Source: Bremia lactucae (taxonomy: Eukaryota > Oomycota > Peronosporomycetes > Peronosporales > Peronosporaceae). Taken from it: a stretch of DNA of 64,000 nt. Location: contig NC_090619.1 of assembly GCF_004359215.1 (NCBI RefSeq), positions 4,446,159 to 4,510,158 on the forward strand, given 5' to 3'. The position numbers were made by a program, and so were the translations under genes. Under the pieces are notes generated by a model. It did not search any database and was not told the DNA's origin. It saw nothing but the letters and a program-made list of their open reading frames with translations. This document shows positions 55,650 to 64,000 of the stretch, piece after piece. The first letter of the stretch is position 1; the number at the start of each line of letters is the position of its first letter.

Positions 55650-56152
55650 GAGGACGTATGAGAGTAAAACGATCAAGTAAAAAATAGCTCGTAGCTACCC
55701 CAATTCCATACTAAAGCAAGAGCTTAGCAGTCTCAGCGAGTTGGGTACACAAACTGTAACAGCAGCACTACGTATGGCAATCTTGATAGTGGCCGTGTGC
55801 GCTCAATCGTTTGCCACCGTACTCGTTATGCATAATCATGCCGTGGAAACCTTTAATCTTGATATTTTGTCAGACTTGCAGAGGTAAATGTTGTATGCGC
55901 GTGACGTCGTCGTCATCATTTTATTCGCACAGTTGCTACCCCTCGTTGTCCATCAGCGATTGTTCCTCGGCATTTAATTGTGCCAAATACTTGTCTAGCA
56001 TAGTAAGAGATGGCAAACCCGAGGAAATGTCAAATCCTACAATACCGCTCTCCAGTGCCGCAATGCAACACTTATTCGGCTAGAGGCAATGAAGACGCAG
56101 TTGCTATTCGCGAACGTCCTAGACGCGTCGAGCTTAGACAACATCGATGTCC
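55377..56152 (+). repeat. Direct repeat Y, copy 2
   Basis: Second copy of 53,960-54,735. Here the sequence continues past the point where copy 1 stops. Confidence 0.8.
55700..56075 (-). pseudogene. FadE-like acyl-CoA dehydrogenase fragment, copy 2
   Basis: Identical in content to copy 1, with the same stops and frameshift, as part of repeat Y. Upstream on the minus strand (above 56,085) I find no continuation of the enzyme. The 720 bases from 56,160 to 56,882 hold only short frames and no recognisable gene. Confidence 0.65.
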
Positions 56153-56882
56153 AGCAACAGGCAAAACGTCGCGACGCACGATCGTGCGTATTCCATCTTC
56201 AATCAACGTATACAATAAATACGTATCTCCCTAGGATGCATCCGAACATACCAACGGGTCCCTACGATCGGCTCAGGAATGTAGTACTTATAGGAATCGC
56301 AGCTACACATATGAGCGCCAACAAGCTCTCGATTATTGTGTGAAGTTACTTTCTACCCCACTAGCAAGAAATCGAACGCTCCGCCGCCATGGCTATTCTC
56401 AAAGTGATTAAGCCACATATGTTCACGATGGCTTAAAGACTAGACTACTAAAACGAAAAACTCTAAAAACGAGCTGTGCAAGTTTTAAAGAAGCTATCGT
56501 CGGAATCGGACCTGGGTTGCGATGTTATTCTTCTCGACGCCACGTTTCCCAAGGTCTTAAGACTCGAGATGCCGGCGTATAGAGGAGCGTCAGTAAACTC
56601 GTGCGGACGATAGCAATAAAACGAGCCAGTTTAAAGATGGTTTTCAGCTTGAAACCTAGTTCATCCTGAAGAATTCCGTCCCGAGTGAAATTTTAGAAAT
56701 ATTGCAAAGACGTGAACTTTCCACTTAAGATGTGTTTTCTATGCATCGACCAAATTAAAGAAAATACATTTCGACCTGATCTGGGTTCAATCATCGTCAC
56801 ACCGCAAATTTAAATTCTTCATACTTCACTACACTTAAATTGTTAAACGCGATAAGGTCTCAAAAAATAATCTTCTAACTCA

Positions 56883-57893
56883 ATGGTTCGTGTCTACGTC
56901 GCCGCATTGACAGGTTTCCTCGCGCTTAGCGCGTCGGCCTCTGCTACTTTACAGTTGACGTCGGTAAACGAATCATTGGCTGATGCTTATGACAGTACCG
57001 CTCCTGCACGAGGGAAATTACGCGCTTACGCAGCAACAAATGTCGAGAGCGACGAAAGAGCTTTCAGTAATTTACTTGAACATCTCAAAACCCTTAATGT
57101 TTTGTTCTCGCCGCTTTCAAAGGAGCGCATGGAAGCAGCAATATCTAAAAGCGACAGCAGCGTGGTCAAGCATCTCTCGGAGGATGGAGCGGTCAACGAG
57201 AAGAAACTTGGAATTGGAAGAGATGGTGTAAAAGCTTTTGAACCTGCAAAAGTTTCGAAGGTGAAGATGATTCTAGAAGACATCTTTCGAAAGCCTTACA
57301 ATAAAATTTTGTTGAAAGTGCTTTCGAAAGCGAATGGGGGTGAGCGAAATCTAGTGCGCAACTTAGCGCAAGCGGAAATGCTCGGTTTTAAAGTGTTTTT
57401 TCTTAAGTCAACTCTCGCTTCCAAGTGAGAGCGGGACGGTGTGTCGCTGATGGATGTCTGGTCATATATCTGCAAAGATGTAAATGCCCCAACTGAAGAG
57501 GAAATGAAGATTTTCTCGCACTGGTGTGGATAAGCTTTTGTTCTATCGGCGAAAGGGAAATTCTCGGCAGAGGAGACTGTTATTGAAAAGACGCTCCTCA
57601 AAGTTCATAATGACAACAAGAACAAGAAAGGCAAGCTTGCAATCAACATGCTGGCTCAGATTCACCTGTCGCGCAAGTTTAAGGTCGATGCCAATTTCTT
57701 TGAATTGTATGATCCGTCACCTTCTTCACTCAAGAAATTATTGCTTGAACTTGAGAAGAGTCCGCGTGCTTACGATCTCGATGTAGAGTTATATCGACTT
57801 CTCAAACAGGCTGTAACCGACGATAAGTTCATGAAAGGCATTTGGGACAGATCGACCAAGAAGCCTGAACAGCCCAACGCCAAACGAAATTAG
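56883..57893 (+). pseudogene. Secreted RXLR-like (GKLR-DER) effector, two in-frame stops
   Basis: The first 181 codons are open. A signal peptide covers residues 1-21 (hydrophobic core LTGFLALSASASA), GKLR is at 44-47 and SDER at 56-59, followed by a helical, Lys-rich region. The RXLR-dEER layout marks oomycete proteins secreted into plant cells; the GKLR variant is reported from Bremia lactucae. TGA at 57,426-57,428 (codon 182) and TAA at 57,531-57,533 (codon 217) interrupt one continuous frame that stays open to TAG 57,891. The part beyond is also helical (Trp/Tyr-containing, compatible with WY-type folds). Either the gene is dead, or a 181-residue short form is made. No nearby paralog. Target unknown. 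Confidence 0.7.
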
Positions 57894-58239
57894 AAAAGCT
57901 TGGGTTTAATGAGGACCGAAGTCAGTGATCAATCGGATTCATAATTTTAGTTTCGACTAGAAAGGGCTTTAATTGATAAAGAAACGACTTGGCTAAAGTT
58001 TGCGTTTTGACAGAATAAGTATGTGCTTATGAAGTTAAATTTTGGACATTCATGCATAATTTGGTAAGCAAATTCATTTTACGTCCTTATTGTCTTCCAC
58101 GACTTGCAATACACCGATTACAAGCGGCTACACGAAAAGCATCTCACATCCCAAGCAAATAAAAAGTCGAAGTCAGATGTTGATTCTAGCATGCTTAAAA
58201 CGAAAATTGCTTTTGTGCTGTTGCCAGCATTATAATTCT
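57894..58239 (+). other. 3' flank of the effector relic
   Basis: AT-rich, no coding frame or repeat recognised. Confidence 0.3.
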
Positions 58240-58500
58240 TGTAACGGAACTTACCTTGCTCCCTAAGTCAGAGGAAGACTTAGAAAGTCAAAGATCCACT
58301 TATTTCTAAGGAACTAATAGGTTTGATAACTTATTGAGCTGTACAGATAGTAAAGCTTTGTGAATCCTAAATTAAGGGATTCCGGGGCTCGTAGAATGAA
58401 GTGGCAACTAGAGCCCGAGAGCATGAACCTTAGAAAGGCTTCTGTCTCTCACATCTCAAAAATCGAGCCTTAGGAAGGAACTAGACACTTTAAGATCAAA
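58240..58500 (-). repeat. LTR type D, fragment
   Basis: Matches the plus-strand start of 46,514-46,780 (CTAAGTCAGAGGAAGACTT, GGGATTCCGGGGCTCGTAGAA, GAAAGGCTTCTGTCTCT) at lower identity. Confidence 0.65.
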
Positions 58501-59018
58501 CTGTGTAGGCGGACGCTTCTTAAGCTGCACGCACTACAATGCACACACTTTCAAGCAAATGAGGGAGCGGTTTGACCGTCTTCTTATACGTGCAATGAGG
58601 TAGTTGGTGGGCGCTTAAGAGATCTCACCCGTCAAACTTGTACCTTAGGACAAGTGTTGTCACGGAAGCGGAAGTCCGGCTTCACGTGTCCACTTACTAA
58701 CTAGGATGTTTTAAGACTGATTTATATTTAATCGAATTAAAAATAAATACCTTTTGCCAATCGATAGATGCCATCTCTGATGATGTACAACCCTACGTTG
58801 CGAGCGTATTATTTGAATACCTCGGATTACGGATGACGCTAGTCGTCATCCCTTTCAATGCGAATGCACCTATATTCATCACATACACAAGGGTTGGTCA
58901 CTTCGTGCACCACACCCAAGTGGCAGGTCTACTTTACTAAGTAATTGACCATCCCGTTAAGTAAACAAAGGGTACTTAATGGTTTTGTGTAACATCAGAG
59001 CAACTTTAGCCCGTTACA
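58501..59018 (-). repeat. 3' LTR of element B4 (type B)
   Basis: The minus strand starts TGTAACGGGCTAAAGTTGC at 59,018, as in the B1 5' LTR. It contains the ATGACGCTAGTCGTCAT inverted block near 58,830. The polypurine tract (minus strand AAAAAAGGGGTGG) lies at 59,019-59,031. Confidence 0.7.
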
Positions 59019-59059
59019 CCACCCCTTTTTTAAACGTATTTTACATTCTGTAAAAGCGT

Positions 59060-60313
59060 GAGCGGGAGGAAGAGGGACAGCAAGCTGCTTTACTCGCCAC
59101 TTATAGTCCACTCTATCACTCTCAGCGACTAGTATGTGTACATTCTTGTCATCACACGGCGCCTGACAGGTCACCTACGAGGGGTCAAGCTGATGGATCG
59201 TCTGTAAAGACACCCACACAACCACGGACGAAGCGCACGCGCAGCAATAAATCACTGCCGCCGCCTAGCATCTCAGTTCCAACGCCGAAAGCTACTGCTG
59301 CTGTCGCACCAACTAGAATTTAAGAATTATCACACTCGCACGGAGGATTTAGAGCCGTCGCTTATTGTTGACTACAACGCGTCGACACTGCTACCATCAC
59401 CTCATAGTAGTGATGAGCACAGCGAGCTAATGTGGTGGGATAATGGCGCTTTACCCCCATCCAAACTTCACCCTTGCTCTAACATGGAGACGCCCAACGT
59501 TTGCAAATGCCAACTTCCCTTTCGTCAACAAAGTGACTGTCACATCGTATGCGCTGGCTAGCGCAGCGACTATTCGTGAGAGCGTTGTCCAAAAAGGCGC
59601 AGCTGCTTCTCAGTTAGGTAGAACCAGAACACCTGTCGCTCAATTCATCATTCACAAAGGGTCTGACGCAGAAGAGTCTGAGCGTAAAACTCCACCGACG
59701 GCACGTGAGCCTGTCCTGTCGGTGCCGGCATTGAACATGGCTATGTGACTGGTGGCATAATACCGATCCGACCTCCATCCGAATGGCCTTATTTGAATAG
59801 AACTATTGCGGCACACAAAGAGCGCGCTTCTCTAGATGCACGTAATTATTTTGGCATCTATAGTTCGTGAAAAGCTCAGGTGGAATCACTTGATCGTGTT
59901 ATCCTGATCACGTCGTGTTGCATTCAAATACGTCAACCGACAATACGAAGCGGAATACCTGCGCCGTTTTCAGCCACATTCCGATATGTCAAAACAACGC
60001 CCGCAGCAAATTAACTTGGCTCGCTTGCGTGTGAAACAAATCATTGGCGATACTGAACCCCCTGTTTTCACTCACCACACCGCTCCTGCTAGTCCATTCC
60101 GAACTAGCAGAGCGACAACCGGTGCTCCTTCTCGTAGGCAGCAGGCCCGGTACATCGATGCGCAGCCTGTCGACCGGTTCCCAAAAGTTAAAAATCTTGA
60201 ATATCCTCTCCACTGGACGAGAATTTGATATTTCTGCTACACGGAGTGATGAGCAGCCAATCTTCAACAAGGAAGTGTCGCTCTCTAGCAGCATCCATCA
60301 GTGTAGGTGGTAA
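59060..60313 (+). pseudogene. Antisense ORF of element B4
   Basis: Type B. From the left: a Ser/Pro/Thr-rich start (SLPPPSISVPTPKA near 59,250-59,295), VDYNASTLLPSPHSSDEHSE, then 59,443-59,748 (101 codons; FVNKVTVTSYALASAATIRE, QFIIHKGSDAEESERKTPPT), the DAR-NYFGIYSS block at ~59,840, and RASPFRTSRATTGAPSRRQ near 60,090. The coiled-coil end is missing: it is cut by a type A LTR at ~60,320. No integrase remains. Confidence 0.5.
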
Positions 60314-60319
60314 ACGCTA

Positions 60320-60848
60320 CCAGTCCGTGATTCACTGTTTACAGTACTAGACAACCTACACTGAATACGCCTACTTGCGCACCGCACAATCGTGTCTTAT
60401 AACGATTAACGGGGTTGATTTAAACTTAAACCAACCAGACAATAGAGCTTATGTCTTATTGCATCAATGTCACCAAATTTGGTAATATTGGAAGTTTGCT
60501 GGGAAGTCCTACCTTCCAAAGGGTTAATTTTAAGGCTTTAGAATAGAATAAATGTATAACTGTACAAATAAATTTAATTTCTTCGCAACAAATTTCTATC
60601 TACTACTGACTTTATATATATTATAACAAACTCTGTATGGCTATGAGAGAAATAAATAAAGAAGTACATAATTTGTGTCTCCATAAATTCGACTTCATCC
60701 TGTAATTTTCCTCTGCACGTCGTGTACGTGAAGTAATCGAGGCGGCCCACATTCAATGGAAAGAATATGTATTTTTCCTTTACAGAAAATACTATATATT
60801 ATTCCTTATATAGGTAATACTCTTAATATAACAGGACACCCCGTTACA
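60320..60848 (-). repeat. 3' LTR of element A5 (type A)
   Basis: The minus strand starts TGTAACGGGGTGTCC at 60,848. Shared blocks include CTTGCGCACC, TTATTGCATCAATG and ACCAAATTTGGTAATATTGG. The left end is approximate. Confidence 0.65.
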
Positions 60849-60859
60849 TCCCCTCCATC
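60849..60859 (-). other. Polypurine tract of A5
   Basis: The minus strand reads GATGGAGGGGA before the LTR start. Confidence 0.65.
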
Positions 60860-60979
60860 AGCAACAGTCACAATAGTGACTTATGTGGAGTGAGAGAAAA
60901 ATACTGTTATGTCTTTCCCTGTAATTTTGCATCATTAGTCTTTATTGGAATTCCATGTTTGTCGTATTAGTGATGTTTG

Positions 60980-62285
60980 TTCAGAAATCTATTCCTTTGG
61001 CCATGGCTACTAACAAGTTTGTGCGCGTAGCCCGTGAGGCCGCAAAGCTGGCAGCTGCACTAATCAATGCAGCTGCGAGAACCATGTTAGCGTAAACGTT
61101 AAATGAGCCATTTGGAGAAGGACCGCAATACGTTACATTTGCTCCCGAAAAAAAGCCTTTGTTGCGGTACCCATCTCGTTGGTCTGGTATGACCAACGAT
61201 CAAAATTATCTTCCGTTTTTCGACTCATCCAGGATCCACAAGCCTGGTGAGAATGAAACGGAATACTTTATCATTGGCTTTTTCTGGCATCGGTGGTACA
61301 CTTGCAAGCGGGCAAGGATGTCAAACCTCTGTTCCAGGCTTAGACAGCATTTGTACACAATGTGGAAAGCATAGGCCGTGAGGTCTGGCTTGACAAACTG
61401 GATGATTTCCGCGAACGGGTCAAAACGAGGACCGTAGTGATGCATGCTCCAAGCTGCACAATTTGTCTAAAAGACATGAATTCCTTGCCTACTCATGTCA
61501 ATGCTGTTTTAAGGGCGCAGGTCATGCTACTAAGGAAGCATATTCCCTTAAAGACCTCATTGGAGGACGGTCACCCAATACGAGATGCGTCAAGAAATTA
61601 AGACCTCCCATCCTTTTACAAGCGCGAAAAGTCTCGTTCTCTAACGGCCTCTGTCGAGGAGGATGGTCTCGTCGTGCTGTTGAACGAGAAGCGGAACGTC
61701 CACCATCAGCTGGGAGCGAGGTTCCAGCTTTCATGCAAGGGTGGATACCCTCGCCAAGGAACGAGATAACTAGTTCGAACACCCTTTACCATACAGTGGT
61801 TCGAGAGGCGTTCAGCAAGACAACGGTTCCCCCCACTCGATTTCTTCAATGTATGTGGAGAGGGAGGAAATATCGGGTTCGCCTCGTTTGACGAACTCGA
61901 ATTAACATAATGATTAAGATCACACCATTTATTAATTAAGGGAGAACATTGATCACGATTCCGTCGCCGCGAGTAAGCGGTGACGGTCAGTAATGTTTAC
62001 CGTGACCAATTGTTAAAATTGCGCGCAAATTGCGACTGATCATCTGGCGAACGAATAGACGCATCATCCCCATCAAAATGAGCTGGTGACAGCTCGTCAA
62101 AAGATATCTTCATTGAACGGAATAGTGGATCGTCCAGTTCATGAGAACCAGACTCTGTCTCGAGACTATCATTCTTTAGCTCGAGATTGTCAGCCTTTGG
62201 CAGACGCCTTAGAACATTCCGGGGTGATTCGGAATCGGTAGAAGCCTCGTGCAGTTGGCAAGAGCAACGTTAACAAAAAACGTAG
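60980..62285 (+). pseudogene. Antisense ORF of element A5
   Basis: Type A. The start resembles A1 (KFVRVAREAAKLAAALINAA at ~61,015). 61,159-61,374 gives RYPSRWSGMTNDQNYLPFFD and NETEYFIIGFFWHRWYTCKR, reading through the A1/A2 stop site as in A3. Then come WLDKLDDFRERVKTRT, a frameshifted middle and a decayed helical end with a stop inside the basic tail (NR-stop-KPR). It converges on A5 integrase. Confidence 0.5.
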
Positions 62286-63080
62286 GATGCGTACGCATCC
62301 TGAGAGGCAGCTCGATCGTGTACGCATTGCCTTGGCGGTGCAGTACACGGACCGGGCCAATACACCTGGATAGTGAATCATTACTGCCTACATTTTTACT
62401 ACATTTTTTTGGTAAGTTTACCGTAGAACTGTAAAGATAGGTCGTTAACTCTAAATAAAAGAATATTTGCTCTTCCATTTTTGTCAGAGTTCTGTTTCTT
62501 GCGGTCCACCGCATCAGCGCTGGAATCCTGTACGAATCGGACCACTCTTTATCTAGGCAGCAGGGAATCATTTGGCGACTTGGTTTTGTTTTTGTCTTCA
62601 GTGCGATTGGTGCGCACTGCAGAAATGTCATTTGCGCGTTAGTGAGGGCATTATTGTTCTCACTAATAATATTGTCTTTGATGCTGAGTGTTTCAGCATT
62701 ATTTTTAAAGTTTGTAATAGCATTATTGTCATTGCTGAGTTTGTCCATCTAAATGTTGATAAAATCACAATTCGTATCATTCGCATTGACCTTAGGGCTA
62801 ATGCGTGATGAGCAAGAGCTAGAAAATTCTTTGCACGAGCGAGCCCTCACCTTAAATAAGAGTTTTTCTCAAACAAGGTGGCGTGGATGGCGTAAGCTGT
62901 TCACGTAAATGCTTTGTAGAAGCATGCACTGAATTGTTGATAGCAAATGTATTCTACCATCGGCAACAACTCGCTTTATCCGCGAAGTATTTCTTCGAGG
63001 ATACGGTTTGCACGCTCCGTCCGACCATCTGTTGCAGGATGATCAGAAGTTGACATTTTCAAATGTGTCCCATGAAGGGC
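62209..63080 (-). pseudogene. Integrase 3' part of element A5
   Basis: 62,748-62,209 (179 codons) is open. It includes the post-core region (RWTARNRTLTKMEEQIFFYL, VNLPKKCSKNVGSNDSLSRC, IGPVRVLHRQGNAYTIELPL) and RMRTHPTFFVNV. From 62,830 to 63,080 the core end is broken. At ~63,080 the sequence switches to plus-strand protease. Confidence 0.65.
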
Positions 63081-63081
63081 T

Positions 63082-64000
63082 TTGATAAGCCATGGTCAAT
63101 ATAAATTGACTCAGGAGCGTCTTGCAAGTATGGTCGACGTCTTTCTCTTGATGAAAGTTAACAATATGTTGAGGCGCCTAAAGTGCATAAACGTGATACA
63201 TCACTGTTCGCGTAGCGACTGGAACTCGTGTCACTGTCCTAAAGTTCCGTTAAACTTACGTATGAAGTTTCTGAACTTTGACAGTGTGGAACGCGGGCTC
63301 GTCCTTGATTTGTATTCAATAAATGTTCTCATCTTCGGTATAGCCTGGCTTGAACGCCATGAGCCATGGATCAATGGGGGGCTAAGATCTTAGGCGCAAC
63401 ACGCAATGATCCTAGCAAAGTATTGGAGTCATGAACCCACCTTTGCTAGGCAACAAAAGCGCTATTGGCGGGAATCACTCACTGACACTGACAGTGTTTT
63501 AGACATTGGATTGTCTGAGTTAATAAACTCCAATGTTGAAAACATTAATTCTGAGCCCGACTCAGACAAAGACGGTGGAAAGGCACGTACTCCGTCGAAT
63601 AAAACTCGTTGTAATAACGATTCATTGAATGCTGAAAGCATTGGAGGCCTAAGGTCGAGTCATCAAGGGTGTAACATCCCTGAGATACGTGAAGTGGCAT
63701 GTCTTCGTCCACCGAGTGTGGTCGGCCGGAGTGGCACTATACTGAGTGTCAATACTGACACCATTGGCAATTCGCCAGGGTATTTCGGGTCAAACCCTTT
63801 TGATGCACGTGAAGTGACACGTAAATGATCGCTGGACAAGGAGGTTGAGCTACATAATTTCTCGTCGGCTGTCGACTTCGCCACCAGCTCTAGTATACAG
63901 GCTGAAAAATTTGAGACGTGACTGTGCCGGCCTCTAAAAGGCGTGTTGTCCCGAGACAGGAGACAGGGGAGGCGCAAAGCGTCTACACCTTCACAAAGTG
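63082..64000 (+). pseudogene. Protease and linker of a type D element, running out of the window
   Basis: Protease second half: PKVPLNLRMKFLNFDSVERG, LIFGIAWLERHEPWINGG (63,235-63,390). The active-site Asp part is missing or decayed. Then FARQQKRYWRESLTDTDSVL and LDIGLSELINSNVENINSEP (63,430-63,560), a 140-codon frame to 63,828 with VACLRPPSVVGRSGTILSVN, and further linker. Same type as the minus-strand copy at 45 kb. RT would follow beyond 64,000. Confidence 0.65.

Overview
The window looks like part of an oomycete nuclear genome, probably a downy mildew or a close Phytophthora relative. This is inference. It rests on a secreted-effector relic with a GKLR motif plus an acidic DER motif, a multi-exon Piezo channel gene with 53-68 nt introns, FAR1/MULE-type transposase remains, and large amounts of decayed Ty3/Gypsy sequence. 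I saw no bacterial-style operons, tRNA, rRNA or CRISPR arrays.

Layout. 0-9.5 kb: truncated Gypsy elements (A1 on the minus strand, B1 on the plus strand), with half of a MULE transposase lodged in B1. 9.5-10.75 kb: the other half of the same kind of transposase, in the opposite orientation. 11.0-19.8 kb: the one substantial host gene, a Piezo mechanosensitive channel whose cytoplasmic part carries an embedded fibronectin III domain and a PH domain. 20.5-30 kb: a nearly full-length but dead Gypsy element (A2). Its 3' part is a close inverted copy of A1, so the Piezo gene sits between inverted repeats. 30-44 kb: pieces B3, B2, A3, A4 and B5, often joined with a strand switch. 44.9-49.7 kb: two minus-strand elements of type D joined through three LTRs in tandem. 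49.8-56.2 kb: a solo LTR, Copia debris, an inverted repeat and a direct repeat around a single N, and two copies of a FadE-like acyl-CoA dehydrogenase pseudogene. 56.9-57.9 kb: the effector relic with two in-frame stops. 58.2-64 kb: more LTRs, antisense ORFs and pol fragments (B4, A5, D type).

Most interesting pattern. At least three Gypsy types here (A, B, D) carry an extra gene on the strand opposite gag-pol, between the end of integrase and the 3' LTR. It is seen about ten times, always converging on pol. In type A it ends with a coiled coil and a basic RKKPRTD-like tail, and its 3' half lies antisense to an open C-terminal tail of integrase in the same codon phase in three diverged copies. 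In type B it is a coiled coil with an RS/SP-rich tail. In type D it is an intact 181-codon charged protein. A run of repeated short motifs and a strong stem-loop lie just upstream of the type A version and could be its promoter. This recurring antisense gene is the best candidate for an under-described system in the window.

LTR types used below: A, B, C and D are my labels, from terminal sequence similarity. All begin TG and most end in CA. Where a primer-binding site is visible it reads TGGTAGCAC. Boundaries of decayed elements are approximate, and no target-site duplications were confirmed.
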